Assembly (NCBI RefSeq): GCF_026651875.1
Contig: NZ_CP104067.1
Location: 372,001-436,000 of the forward strand
Direction: 5' to 3'
DNA from: Alicyclobacillus fastidiosus
Lineage (GTDB): Bacteria > Bacillota > Bacilli > Alicyclobacillales > Alicyclobacillaceae
DNA length: 64,000 nt
This document shows, piece by piece, positions 30,977 to 39,398 of the stretch. The notes below the pieces were generated by a model, which was not told where the DNA came from, searched no databases, and worked only from the letters and a program-made list of their open reading frames with translations. Each line of letters begins with the position of its first letter. Within the stretch, counting starts at the first letter, position 1. The position numbers were made by a program, and so were the translations under genes.

Positions 30977-31070
30977 CACGTTTACAGCGCGGCTGATTCC
31001 CGAGAGGTGACGTCCTGAAACGCGGGTTTCTCGCGTTTCGTGATGCCCTCTTTATGGGACTGTAAACGTG
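30977..31070 (+). promoter_or_regulatory. Structured leader RNA candidate before rpsM
   Basis: CACGTTTACAG (30977-30987) is perfectly complementary to CTGTAAACGTG (31060-31070), closing an 11-bp helix around a 72-nt interior. Inside is a second perfect hairpin GAAACGCG/CGCGTTTC (31017-31024 and 31032-31039). It fills the 162-nt rpmJ-rpsM gap, unusual in a cluster where gaps are mostly under 60 nt. Its position suggests autoregulation of rpsM-rpsK-rpsD-rpoA-rplQ by a product such as S4 or S13; that is inference. Confidence 0.6.
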
Positions 31071-31111
31071 TTTCTATAGATTTTATGATACTCTGGAGGT
31101 GGACAGACAGC

Positions 31112-31480
31112 ATGGCTCGTATTGCCGGCGTCGATTTGCCACGCGATAAGCGTGTGGAAGTCGGCTTGACGTATATCTATGGCATTGGTCGTACGACGTC
31201 GAATCAAATCCTGGCCGAGACCGGAATTGATCCGAACCGTCGTGTCAACGAATTGACTGAAGAAGAAGTAGTTCGTCTTCGTGACGAGATCGAAAAGAAC
31301 CACAAAGTAGAAGGCGACTTGCGTCGTGAGATCGCCATGAATATTAAGCGTCTAACTGAGATTGGTTGCTTCCGCGGCATTCGTCACCGTCGTGGTCTGC
31401 CAGTTCGCGGTCAACGCACGAAGACCAATGCGCGCACGCGTAAGGGTCCTCGCCGTACTGTAGCAGGTAAGAAGAAGTAA
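31112..31480 (+). CDS. rpsM: 30S ribosomal protein S13
   Basis: 122 residues from ATG 31112 (TGGAGGTGG upstream). [26 protein letters not shown] (first residues seen) and the basic C-terminal tail [17 protein letters not shown] that contacts P-site tRNA. An upstream in-frame start lies within the leader and is rejected. Confidence 0.96.
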   Translation: MARIAGVDLPRDKRVEVGLTYIYGIGRTTSNQILAETGIDPNRRVNELTEEEVVRLRDEIEKNHKVEGDLRREIAMNIKRLTEIGCFRGIRHRRGLPVRGQRTKTNARTRKGPRRTVAGKKK

Positions 31481-31496
31481 TTAGGGGGTGTAACGT

Positions 31497-31907
31497 TTGG
31501 CTAAAGTGAAAGCAGGGCGTCGTGGGACGACTGCTCGTCCACGCCGTCGTGATCGAAAGAACGTCGAATCGGGTGTGGCACACATTCGCTCCACGTTTAA
31601 CAATACTATCGTCAGCATCACAGATCCGACTGGGGCTGTCATCTCCTGGTCCAGCGCGGGAAACGTGGGCTTTAAAGGCTCGCGTAAGAGCACGCCGTAC
31701 GCAGCTCAGATGGCTGCGGAAACCGCCGCTCGCACCGCTATGGAACACGGGATGAAGGCAGTTGAGGTCGCGGTTAAGGGTCCTGGTGCTGGTCGCGAGG
31801 CAGCGATTCGCGCACTTCAGGCCGCAGGGCTCGAAGTTAGCGGTATCCGCGACGTGACGCCAATTCCGCACAACGGTTGCCGTCCGCCAAAGCGCCGCCG
31901 CGTATAA
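31497..31907 (+). CDS. rpsK: 30S ribosomal protein S11
   Basis: 136 residues from TTG 31497 (TAGGGGGTG upstream). [20 protein letters not shown] and the C-terminal [18 protein letters not shown], where the Asn-Gly pair is a known isoaspartate site in the family. Platform protein next to the Shine-Dalgarno helix. Confidence 0.97.
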   Translation: MAKVKAGRRGTTARPRRRDRKNVESGVAHIRSTFNNTIVSITDPTGAVISWSSAGNVGFKGSRKSTPYAAQMAAETAARTAMEHGMKAVEVAVKGPGAGREAAIRALQAAGLEVSGIRDVTPIPHNGCRPPKRRRV

Positions 31908-31935
31908 GGACTGTTCTCGTCAACAACGTAATTTG

Positions 31936-31954
31936 AACGAGTTTTACTCGTTTT
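31936..31954 (+). other. Small hairpin between rpsK and rpsD
   Basis: AACGAG, loop tttta, CTCGTT followed by TT, in a 90-nt gap upstream of rpsD. Too short for a confident terminator; it may be part of an S4-responsive element. Confidence 0.3.
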
Positions 31955-31997
31955 ATGCATCGTGGGTATACATGAAATTGGAGGTGTCAAGACTAGA

Positions 31998-32624
31998 ATG
32001 GCAAGATATACAGGCCCAGTGTGCCGTCTCTGCCGTCGCGAGGGCATTAAGCTCTATCTGAAGGGCGACCGCTGCTTCAGTGAGAAATGTGCAATCGACA
32101 AACGGCCATATGCACCTGGTCAGCATGGACAAGGTCGCAAACGCAATTCGGAGTACGGTCAACAGCTGCGCGAAAAGCAAAAGGCTCGCCGTTACTACGG
32201 AGTATTAGAAGGTCAATTTGAACGCTACTACGAGGAAGCTAGTCGCCGTCGTGGTGTCACCGGTGAAACCCTATTGGAATTGCTCGAGAGCCGTCTCGAC
32301 AACGTGGTTTATCGTCTTGGCATGGCAGCTTCGCGCAAAGAAGCCCGTCAGTTGGTTCGCCACGGTCACTTCAGCGTCAACGGTCGTCGCGTCGACATCC
32401 CGTCCTACCTCGTTCGCGAGGGTGACGTGGTCGCACTTCGCGAGAAGAGCCGTGAGGCAGGCCGTGTGAAGGAACTCATCGAACTACTGAGCAGCCGTAC
32501 GATTCCAGCTTGGCTTCAATTGGATGCGGAGAACCTCAGTGGGACAGTGCTGCGCAAGCCTGCTCGCGAAGAGATCGATACACCAGTTGAAGAGCAGATG
32601 ATTATCGAGCACTACTCGCGGTAA
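31998..32624 (+). CDS. rpsD: 30S ribosomal protein S4 (zinc-type N-terminus)
   Basis: 208 residues from ATG 31998. Four cysteines in the first 45 residues (CRLC...CFSEKC) mark the zinc-binding version. S4 RNA-binding domain [20 protein letters not shown] (about 95-115) and [19 protein letters not shown] primary assembly protein and, in several bacteria, a translational repressor. It sits inside the alpha operon as in Clostridia and Proteobacteria; in B. subtilis rpsD is elsewhere. Confidence 0.96.
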   Translation: MARYTGPVCRLCRREGIKLYLKGDRCFSEKCAIDKRPYAPGQHGQGRKRNSEYGQQLREKQKARRYYGVLEGQFERYYEEASRRRGVTGETLLELLESRLDNVVYRLGMAASRKEARQLVRHGHFSVNGRRVDIPSYLVREGDVVALREKSREAGRVKELIELLSSRTIPAWLQLDAENLSGTVLRKPAREEIDTPVEEQMIIEHYSR

Positions 32625-32687
32625 TCCGGTTGCGTCATAGGCACGGATGGACCGGCAGGTTCCGAGCGTCGACAAGGAGGATTATGA

Positions 32688-33626
32688 ATGATTGAAATAG
32701 AGAAGCCGCGGATTGAGATTGTGGAGCAGACGGAGAACTACGGCAAGTTTGTCTGTGAGCCACTAGAGCGTGGTTACGGTACGACGTTCGGGAATTCTTT
32801 GCGTCGAATTCTGCTGTCGTCCATTCCGGGCGCAGCTGTTCGAGCGATTAAGATTGAGGGCGTGCTTCACGAGTTCGCCACAATTCCAGGCGTTGTGGAA
32901 GATGTCACCGAAGTCATTCTCAATCTCAAACGGCTCTCACTCAAAATTCACTCCGACGAAGAGAAAGTTCTTATCATCGACGCGGATCATCCGGGAGCAA
33001 TCACAGCCGCTGACATTCGAGCCGATTCGGATGTAGACATCATGAATCCGGACTTGCACATTGCAACGCTCACGGAAGGCGCCCGGGTTTACATCGAACT
33101 CCGCGCCGGCCGTGGCCGGGGTTATGTGCCTGCGCATCGGAACAAGCCGGACGAACAGGAAATTGGTTTAATTCCAATCGACTCATTGTACGCGCCCATC
33201 TCGCGTGTCAACTTCTCTGTGGAGAACACACGTGTTGGTCAAGTGACGGACTATGACAAACTGACGCTGGAAGTTTGGACGGACGGAAGCGTAGCGCCGG
33301 ACGAGGCAGTCAGTGTCGGGGCCAAGATTCTCACGGATCACTTGATGCTCTTCGTAGGACTGACCGATCGCGGTAAAGATACCGATATGATGGTCGAAAA
33401 GGAAAGCACGCAGAACGATCGCGTGATGGATATGCCAATTGAGGAGTTGGACCTTTCGGTTCGCTCGTACAATTGCTTGAAGCGCGCTGGCATCAATACA
33501 GTCTCGGAACTGTGTTCTCGTTCCGAAGAGGAAATGATGAAGGTACGCAATTTAGGACGCAAGTCTCTGGAAGAGGTTGTCGAAAAGTTGGAGGGCTTAG
33601 GGTTGGGCCTCCGCGACGACGACTGA
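32688..33626 (+). CDS. rpoA: DNA-directed RNA polymerase subunit alpha
   Basis: 312 residues from ATG 32688 (AAGGAGG upstream; ATG 32684 is out of frame). N-terminal domain for dimerisation and beta/beta' docking: [21 protein letters not shown]-terminal domain for UP elements and activators: [20 protein letters not shown] and [15 protein letters not shown]. The linker lies around 230-245. Confidence 0.98.
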   Translation: MIEIEKPRIEIVEQTENYGKFVCEPLERGYGTTFGNSLRRILLSSIPGAAVRAIKIEGVLHEFATIPGVVEDVTEVILNLKRLSLKIHSDEEKVLIIDADHPGAITAADIRADSDVDIMNPDLHIATLTEGARVYIELRAGRGRGYVPAHRNKPDEQEIGLIPIDSLYAPISRVNFSVENTRVGQVTDYDKLTLEVWTDGSVAPDEAVSVGAKILTDHLMLFVGLTDRGKDTDMMVEKESTQNDRVMDMPIEELDLSVRSYNCLKRAGINTVSELCSRSEEEMMKVRNLGRKSLEEVVEKLEGLGLGLRDDD

Positions 33627-33663
33627 CCCCTAGGCGTCGTGTTCACGCGAAGGAGGGAACAAG

Positions 33664-34032
33664 ATGGCTTATCGTAAACTGAACCGTACGTCTTCCAACC
33701 GTAAGGCGCTCTTTCGTAGTCTGGTAACGGACCTCGTACTGTATGAGCGCATCCAAACGACGGAAGCGAAGGCAAAGGAACTTCGGTCCATTGCTGATAA
33801 AATGATCACGCTGGCAAAGCGTGGCGACCTGCACGCTCGTCGTCAGGTTGCATCGTACGTGCGCCGCGAACATCTTGACAACGGGGAAGAGAACCAGGAC
33901 GCTATCCAGAAGTTGTTTGGTGTTCTCGCAGATCGTTATCAAGAGCGCAATGGCGGTTATACGCGCATTGTGAAAATCGGGCCTCGTCGTGGCGATGCAG
34001 CTCCGATGGTACTGATTGAACTCGTTCAATGA
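33664..34032 (+). CDS. rplQ: 50S ribosomal protein L17
   Basis: 122 residues from ATG 33664 (AAGGAGGG upstream). [20 protein letters not shown] and [19 protein letters not shown]. The stop overlaps the truA start by 4 nt; in B. subtilis the three ecf transporter genes lie at this junction. Confidence 0.97.
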   Translation: MAYRKLNRTSSNRKALFRSLVTDLVLYERIQTTEAKAKELRSIADKMITLAKRGDLHARRQVASYVRREHLDNGEENQDAIQKLFGVLADRYQERNGGYTRIVKIGPRRGDAAPMVLIELVQ

Positions 34033-34823
34033 GTACGGAACCTGGTCAAAGCCGTGGAGGGCGCATTCGCCTCGTCGTCTCGTACGACGGGGCGAACTTC
34101 CACGGCTTTGCTCGTCAATACGGACTTCGAACGGTGCAAGGCGTTCTTGAAGAGACCCTCACGAATTTACTCGGGGTCCAGATAGACGTACATGGGTCCG
34201 GACGAACGGATAGAGGCGTTCATGCGCGAGCGCAAGTTGTTCACTTCGACCTCCCGTATGGGCCGCCGGCAAACCGGTTGGTACACGTGTTATCGGGCCG
34301 CCTTCCCAGTGATATTATTCCCATCTCAGCTCACAACGTCGATTCTGACTTTCACGCTCGGTTTTCGGTCGTCCGCAAGACGTACCGATATCATATTTTC
34401 CGGGGTGTGCATCCGGACGTATTTAAATATCGATTTTCTTGGCACGTTCGCGAACCGCTGAACATCGCATTGATGCAGCGAGCGGCCTCGCACCTGGTCG
34501 GAGAGCACGACTTCACAAGTTTTTGTGCTGCGGCTGCACCGCAGGAGGACAAGGTCCGCCGGATCTACGAGGTGAATGTGGTCGAGTCAGGTGAGGACGC
34601 GTTCCTGTATTGTTCGGGAAGCGGGTTCTTACAATACATGGTGCGAATTATCACTGGCACGCTTGTAGACGTTGGCTTGGGGGACATCTCCGCGGATGCC
34701 ATCCCCGACATTCTGGCCGCGAAATCCAGAGTGTCCGCTGGCAGGACCGCTCCAGCACATGGTCTGTGTCTGTGGAATGTGGAATATCCAATCGTTTACG
34801 GTGGGCGAGTACTTGATCTGTGA
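34029..34823 (+). CDS. truA: tRNA pseudouridine(38-40) synthase TruA
   Basis: 264 residues from ATG 34029, overlapping rplQ by 4 nt. The catalytic aspartate lies in [13 protein letters not shown] (about residue 55-67); [16 protein letters not shown] near the N-terminus and [17 protein letters not shown] near the C-terminus are family motifs. It isomerises uridines in the anticodon stem-loop. Confidence 0.96.
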   Translation: MSTEPGQSRGGRIRLVVSYDGANFHGFARQYGLRTVQGVLEETLTNLLGVQIDVHGSGRTDRGVHARAQVVHFDLPYGPPANRLVHVLSGRLPSDIIPISAHNVDSDFHARFSVVRKTYRYHIFRGVHPDVFKYRFSWHVREPLNIALMQRAASHLVGEHDFTSFCAAAAPQEDKVRRIYEVNVVESGEDAFLYCSGSGFLQYMVRIITGTLVDVGLGDISADAIPDILAAKSRVSAGRTAPAHGLCLWNVEYPIVYGGRVLDL

Positions 34824-34841
34824 GGTCTCATGTAATAAAAT
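34813..34841 (+). promoter_or_regulatory. Candidate SigA promoter of rplM-rpsI
   Basis: TTGATC (34813-34818), 17-bp spacer, TAAAAT (34836-34841). The -35 lies in the last codons of truA. It would start transcription just before the L13-type leader. Confidence 0.5.
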
Positions 34842-34849
34842 AATGCAGG

Positions 34850-34895
34850 TATATTTGACCCGCTGACTCCCCGTTACCGTCAAAGGTCAAATCAT
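34850..34895 (+). promoter_or_regulatory. L13-type leader hairpin before rplM
   Basis: ATTTGACC (34853-34860) pairs perfectly with GGTCAAAT (34885-34892), leaving a 24-nt interior, 25 nt before the rplM start. Firmicutes rplM transcripts often carry an L13-binding leader (Rfam L13_leader) at this place. The match is by position and shape only. Confidence 0.55.
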
Positions 34896-34916
34896 CGATT
34901 CGGAGGGAATCCTAAC

Positions 34917-35360
34917 ATGCGTACGACGTATATGGCTAAGCCTGACAGCGTTGAACGCAAGTGGTATGTAATTGATGCTGCAGGCTGGCGTGTAGGTCGA
35001 CTTGCAACACATATTGCGTCCATATTGCGTGGTAAACATAAACCAGAATTCACACCGCACGTTGACACCGGTGACTTTGTTGTCGTCATCAACGCGGACA
35101 AGGTTGAATTTACCGGAAAGAAACTGCAAGATAAGAAATACCGCCGTCACTCCGGTTACCCGGGTGGTTTGAAAGAGACCACGGCTGCTGAAATGCTTGA
35201 AAAGCACCCAGAGCGCGTCCTGTACTATGCGGTACGCGGCATGTTGCCACACAACACGCTAGGCCGTGCACAGCTCAAGAAGTTCAAGGTGTATGCGGGT
35301 CCTGAGCATCCGCACGCAGCACAACAACCTGTACCGTTCACACCGGGTACGCAGGAATAA
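34917..35360 (+). CDS. rplM: 50S ribosomal protein L13
   Basis: 147 residues from ATG 34917 (GGAGGG upstream). [40 protein letters not shown] and [20 protein letters not shown]. An early-assembly protein, cotranscribed with rpsI. Confidence 0.96.
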   Translation: MRTTYMAKPDSVERKWYVIDAAGWRVGRLATHIASILRGKHKPEFTPHVDTGDFVVVINADKVEFTGKKLQDKKYRRHSGYPGGLKETTAAEMLEKHPERVLYYAVRGMLPHNTLGRAQLKKFKVYAGPEHPHAAQQPVPFTPGTQE

Positions 35361-35375
35361 GGGAGGGGCAGAACC

Positions 35376-35768
35376 TTGGCACGTTTACAGTATATGGCCA
35401 CTGGGCGGCGCAAAACGTCTGTCGCTCGTGTACGTTTGGTTCCTGGCGACGGAAACATTCATGTTAACAAGCGTGACATGAACGATTACTTCGGTTTGGA
35501 GACTCTGAAGCTCATCGTGAAGCAACCAATGTTGCTGACCGAGACACTGGGCCAGTATGATGTTCACGCGAACGTCTATGGCGGTGGAATGTCCGGTCAA
35601 GCTGGTGCTATCCGCCACGGCATTGCTCGTGCATTGCTGAAAGTCGACCCAGAGCTTCGCACGACTCTGAAGAAGGCTGGCTTGCTCACGCGTGATGCTC
35701 GTATGAAGGAACGTAAGAAGTATGGTTTGAAGGCCGCTCGTCGTGCGCCTCAGTTCTCGAAGCGCTAA
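35376..35768 (+). CDS. rpsI: 30S ribosomal protein S9
   Basis: 130 residues from TTG 35376 (GGGAGGGG upstream). [19 protein letters not shown] and the C-terminal [18 protein letters not shown] tail, which reaches the P-site tRNA. Last gene of the ribosomal block. Confidence 0.97.
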   Translation: MARLQYMATGRRKTSVARVRLVPGDGNIHVNKRDMNDYFGLETLKLIVKQPMLLTETLGQYDVHANVYGGGMSGQAGAIRHGIARALLKVDPELRTTLKKAGLLTRDARMKERKKYGLKAARRAPQFSKR

Positions 35769-35787
35769 AATTGAATCGGCAACCAGG

Positions 35788-35822
35788 CAGGCAGCGCATT
35801 TATGCGCTGCCTGTTTTTTTCT
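35788..35822 (+). terminator. Strong intrinsic terminator after rpsI
   Basis: CAGGCAGCGCA, loop ttta, TGCGCTGCCTG, followed by seven or more Ts. It closes the translation gene block. Confidence 0.93.
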
Positions 35823-36014
35823 GTCTAGCAACGGTTAGAGGCACGCATTTGGATGGATAGAACTGTGCCGCGGGGTCCGTCGCAATTTAACATGAGGATG
35901 ACGCCACACCGCTCCCGTGCTGTGCTCTTCTAGTGTATCGGTGAGCCGTTCATGATTTCCCATGGGCTGCGCACACTGTGATCATCTAGTTTGCACGTGA
36001 AGGGAGAAGTCATC

Positions 36015-36806
36015 ATGAAGGTGTATTCGTGGATTCGTGGTAGCCTCGCACTGCTCGCGGTGACGGCGTGGACGGCCGGTGGTGCTTCGCACGACGCTGG
36101 TTCTATCGCTCACGCGGCATCACTGTCGGATGCCGGGCGTACGTATAACGCCAAGGAGGCCTCGTTGAGGGCCTATGGATTGGCTGGGAAGGTTATCGTG
36201 ATCGACGCGGGGCATGGAGGCCGGGATTCGGGGGCTAGAGGCGTTGACAACATCCACGAGAAGGAGATCACGCTGGCGGTCGCCAAGCGGTTGACGAGTT
36301 ATCTGCAGGAGGCTGGTGCTACGGTTGTCACAACGCGGCTCACGGACACGGACCTGTCCACCGACGAAGACAGGCGCAACCGTCGACGCCATCTCGGGGA
36401 CTTGCGCGGGCGATTAAGTGTCGTGCGCAATCAGCCTATTGATGCGTTCATCTCCATCCACTGTAACGCGGCACCCGCTCCAGATTGGCACGGCGCACAA
36501 GTCCTTTATCTCAAAGACAACGATCATGCAAAACAACTTGCAACGATCATGCAACAGACTTTTCAAGACACCCTGCTCCCGACTAAACGCAGCATTCAGT
36601 CGAACGAGACGCTCTACCTGCTCAAGCGCATTGAGGGGCCCTCGGTGCTCGCCGAGATTGGGTTTATTACGAATCCGAACGAGGCAAGCTGGTTGCAAAG
36701 GCCCGCTTACCAGGAAAAGGTGGCCTTGGCGATGTATGTCGCCCTGCACCGCTATTACGACGAGGTTTCTTCAGGGAAAGTCCCGGAGGAGGACCCGGAA
36801 GACTGA
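36015..36806 (+). CDS. cwlD: N-acetylmuramoyl-L-alanine amidase CwlD (sporulation)
   Basis: 263 residues from ATG 36015 (AAGGGAG 8 nt upstream). A signal/anchor helix (about 8-25) precedes an Amidase_3 domain with DAGHGGRDSGA, HEKEITL, SIHCNAAP and EIGFITNP, which supply the zinc ligands and catalytic glutamate. CwlD starts formation of muramic-delta-lactam in spore cortex, a mark for germination lytic enzymes; PdaB, GerD and SalA genes follow as in Bacillus. The B. subtilis ybaJ and ybaK genes are absent before it. Confidence 0.93.
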   Translation: MKVYSWIRGSLALLAVTAWTAGGASHDAGSIAHAASLSDAGRTYNAKEASLRAYGLAGKVIVIDAGHGGRDSGARGVDNIHEKEITLAVAKRLTSYLQEAGATVVTTRLTDTDLSTDEDRRNRRRHLGDLRGRLSVVRNQPIDAFISIHCNAAPAPDWHGAQVLYLKDNDHAKQLATIMQQTFQDTLLPTKRSIQSNETLYLLKRIEGPSVLAEIGFITNPNEASWLQRPAYQEKVALAMYVALHRYYDEVSSGKVPEEDPED

Positions 36807-36829
36807 ATTTACGTTGGGGGATGAACTGA

Positions 36830-37288
36830 GTGCTCAATCGATTGCGGCAACGCGTGTGGCTGGCTGCGCTGTCCTCGACGGTCGTCGCGTTCGGGGCCCT
36901 CTGGTTCTCGCTGTCGGTTCAGGCGCGGAGCGGGCCTGTGGAAACGCCGCCTGCATCCACGACGTTGACCAAATACCTCCCATTGTATGCAACCGGCGAG
37001 AATTGGTTTGGGAAACCCGTGTACAAAGTCACCAATACGTCCGGTATGACACTCCACCACGTCACCCTATCTTCGTTTAGTGGCGAGCTATTGCCCGTCT
37101 TATTTGTCGGCGTGCGCCATGGCCCCCTGTGGCCCGCCAGCGCCCACGAACTGCTGCATGCCCCGTTTACGTTGAAACCAGGTGCCTCGATGTGGTTTGT
37201 TGGACCGCGGGTTCCGCCCATTCGCTTGGGACTCACGTGGATGAACGAAGATAACCCCCACTTTGAAATCCTTGAACCGGCAAGCTAG
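36830..37288 (+). CDS. Uncharacterised membrane-anchored protein in the cwlD-salA gap
   Basis: 152 residues from GTG 36830, preceded by GGGGG. The N-terminus is basic with one hydrophobic helix (about 10-31) and no cleavable lipobox, so the remaining 120 residues probably lie outside the membrane. I recognise no domain. It sits 23 nt after cwlD on the same strand, which suggests co-expression during sporulation; that is inference. Confidence 0.7.
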   Translation: MLNRLRQRVWLAALSSTVVAFGALWFSLSVQARSGPVETPPASTTLTKYLPLYATGENWFGKPVYKVTNTSGMTLHHVTLSSFSGELLPVLFVGVRHGPLWPASAHELLHAPFTLKPGASMWFVGPRVPPIRLGLTWMNEDNPHFEILEPAS

Positions 37289-37336
37289 TCCCCGTGGCTG
37301 TGTCTTAAATGAGCTTCCACTTGCCCAGGTTCTAGT

Positions 37337-37365
37337 TTGGTTTCCGGTTCCGCTTGATGTACACT
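37337..37365 (+). promoter_or_regulatory. Candidate promoter of salA
   Basis: TTGGTT (37337-37342), 17-bp spacer, TACACT (37360-37365), 36 nt before GTG 37401. Half-sites are imperfect. Confidence 0.35.
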
Positions 37366-37400
37366 ATACGTTGAGTCTGGGTCATGCGGAGGGAAATTGC

Positions 37401-38501
37401 GTGGTCACAAAAGAACAAGTGTTAGACGTGTTACGGGACGTTGAAGATCCCGAAGTTCATAAAAGTATTGTCGAATTGGACATGGTTCAAGCGATTGAAA
37501 TTGAAGGCGACCAAGTGAGCGTGGAAGTGTTGCTCACGATTCGCGGTTGTCCACTACGGACCATCATCGAAAAGGAAGTGGAAGAACGGCTGTTAACACT
37601 TCCTGGGATTGAAAAAGTGCAAGTCCACATTGGCCATATGACAGATGAGCAGCGTGCGGCATTCACTGCCAAAGTGCGTGGCGGCAATGCGCCGGCTGCA
37701 CCAGATCAGCCAGAAGTGCCGGCGCTGTTGCGCTCGGACAGGCCAGTGCAGTTTCTCGCTGTGGCGTCCGGTAAAGGCGGCGTTGGCAAGTCCACTGTAA
37801 CGGCCAACTTGGCTGTGGCGATGGCGCGGCAGGGGATCCGCGTGGCAATTATTGACGCGGACATCTACGGCTTTAGTATTCCGGCCATCTTCGGGGTGCA
37901 AGACAAGAAGCCGACCGTCATCGACGAATTGATCATGCCAATCGAAGTCCAGGGCGTGAAATTGATTTCGATGCAGTTCTTCGTGCCGAAGGACACTCCG
38001 GTGGTCTGGCGCGGTCCCATGCTGGGCAAGATGCTTCGCAATTTCTTTGGCCAGGTTCATTGGGGGGATGTCGATGTCGTCCTTCTCGACCTACCGCCTG
38101 GGACAGGGGACATGGCGCTCGACGTGCATTCACTCTTGCCGAACAGCAAGCAGCTGATTGTGACAACACCGCAGTCCGCCGCGTCAGCCGTCGCCGTGCG
38201 CGCAGGGCTCATGGGCGTTCGTACCAATCACGAAGTGATTGGTGTCGTGGAAAACATGTCGTACTTCCAGTTTGATCACTCCGAGGAGCGCGCCTATATC
38301 TTCGGTCGCGGCGGCGGGGAGCAGGTGGCCGAACAACTGCATACGGAATTGCTCGTGGAGATTCCGATTGCCAACCTCGACAAACAGAAGGATGCCCTCT
38401 TTGATGAGACCTCCTTACAAGGTAAAACCTACAATACACTGGCACAGCGCGTTGGCGAACGCCTTGGTGTAAAGGCGAAAGAACGACAAGCGCAGCGTTG
38501 A
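37401..38501 (+). CDS. salA: Mrp/ApbC-family P-loop ATPase (SalA)
   Basis: 366 residues from GTG 37401 (GGAGGG 7 nt upstream). N-terminal MIP18/DUF59 domain (about 1-80, with LTIRGCPLR), then a Mrp ATPase with the deviant Walker A GKGGVGKSTVTANLA (about 123), DADIYGFSIP and DLPPGTGDMAL. Relatives carry or insert Fe-S clusters; B. subtilis SalA is also a regulator of scoC. The usual CxxC of Fe-S carriers is not obvious near the C-terminus. The frame opens further upstream but without an SD. Confidence 0.9.
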   Translation: MVTKEQVLDVLRDVEDPEVHKSIVELDMVQAIEIEGDQVSVEVLLTIRGCPLRTIIEKEVEERLLTLPGIEKVQVHIGHMTDEQRAAFTAKVRGGNAPAAPDQPEVPALLRSDRPVQFLAVASGKGGVGKSTVTANLAVAMARQGIRVAIIDADIYGFSIPAIFGVQDKKPTVIDELIMPIEVQGVKLISMQFFVPKDTPVVWRGPMLGKMLRNFFGQVHWGDVDVVLLDLPPGTGDMALDVHSLLPNSKQLIVTTPQSAASAVAVRAGLMGVRTNHEVIGVVENMSYFQFDHSEERAYIFGRGGGEQVAEQLHTELLVEIPIANLDKQKDALFDETSLQGKTYNTLAQRVGERLGVKAKERQAQR

Positions 38502-38521
38502 CATGTGTTAGTGCGACATAC

Positions 38522-38568
38522 AAAAGGGGCTGTACAAGTCGCCATGTGTGACTTGTATCAGCCCCTTC
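38522..38568 (-). terminator. Terminator shared by salA and gerD
   Basis: AAGGGGCTG (38524-38532) pairs with CAGCCCCTT (38559-38567), with inner ACAAGTC/GACTTGT arms extending the stem. Read on the minus strand it ends in TTTT, so it terminates gerD; on the plus strand it may slow readthrough from salA. Confidence 0.8.
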
Positions 38569-38572
38569 CTCG

Positions 38573-39232
38573 TTAACTCTTGCCTTCTCCTCCTCCCCCG
38601 GAAGACGAACCACCGCCACCGCCGCCTTGGCCCCCACTGCTGCCGCCTGTTCCGGCTTGGCCCTGCTGCATCGACTGCTGAACCGCCTTCTGAACTGCAC
38701 TTTGAAACTGCATTTGAAACGCGGGCGAGCTCATAGACTGTAGAATAAGGCCTTGGAGCGTCTTGCGAAATTCTGGTCCCTTCATGAGCGTTTCTAAATT
38801 GGAATTGAATTCATTGGACTTTAACAAGACCAGCATGTCCTTCTGGAATTCAGGTTCCTTCATCAACTGCTGAACTGTGGTCTTCAGTTCCGGTTGGGCT
38901 GCTTTCGCCAACGCAGCGGCGAACTTCGGGTCTTTTGCGCCCTCGGTTAAGAACTGTTGCGTCTTTGGTGATTCAATCGACTTGGTAATCGCTTGTTGCA
39001 CTTCCTGCGGGGACACCACTAGGTCACTTTTAAACTGAGGGTCCTTCAAGGTGTCCACCAAAGCTTGTTTTCCATCCTTGGAGTTGAGAATATCGATGAC
39101 CATTTGTTTGGTTTGGCCGTAATCTGCGTTTCCGGCACCGCTCACATCTGCACTGGCGTTCGAGATACCGCAGCCGGTGATGATGATGGCGGTGAGGGAC
39201 AGTACGGAGATGATGGCACGTTTTCCATTCAC
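38573..39232 (-). CDS. gerD: Spore germination lipoprotein GerD
   Basis: 219 residues from GTG 39232 (GGGGGAGG 8 nt upstream). A type-II signal ending TGC (Cys about 21) gives an inner-spore-membrane lipoprotein. The helical core has repeated KDPxF-type segments (LKDPQFKSDL, AKDPKFAAAL, MKEPEFQKDM, MKGPEFRKTL), then a Gly/Ser/Gln-rich tail of about 40 residues. GerD clusters germinant receptors into the germinosome. It is transcribed against salA. Confidence 0.92.
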   Translation of the reverse strand: MNGKRAIISVLSLTAIIITGCGISNASADVSGAGNADYGQTKQMVIDILNSKDGKQALVDTLKDPQFKSDLVVSPQEVQQAITKSIESPKTQQFLTEGAKDPKFAAALAKAAQPELKTTVQQLMKEPEFQKDMLVLLKSNEFNSNLETLMKGPEFRKTLQGLILQSMSSPAFQMQFQSAVQKAVQQSMQQGQAGTGGSSGGQGGGGGGSSSGGGGEGKS

Positions 39233-39267
39233 GTTAAGTCCTCCCCCGATGTCCTTCTGGTCATGGA

Positions 39268-39298
39268 CAGTATGTGATGAGGTGGCAGACTCTATCCA
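39268..39298 (-). promoter_or_regulatory. SigG-type promoter of gerD
   Basis: On the minus strand TGGATA (39298-39293), an 18-bp spacer and CATACTG (39274-39268). The SigG consensus is TGAATA-N17/18-CATACTA, so this is one mismatch in each element. It lies about 36 nt before the gerD start, in agreement with forespore expression known for gerD in B. subtilis. Confidence 0.65.
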
Positions 39299-39398
39299 AG
39301 TGAGTGATGGTTTGTCTGGGGACTTTCGGTACGATATGATATCAACGACAAAAGAAGCCGCGGCTAGCCGCGGCGCGACGAAAGTTGTTCGGAACGAT

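Noticed and set aside
35900..36000. SigG or SigE promoter before cwlD
   Set aside because: A CACACTG at about 35974 resembles a -10, but no acceptable -35 lies 16-18 bp upstream.
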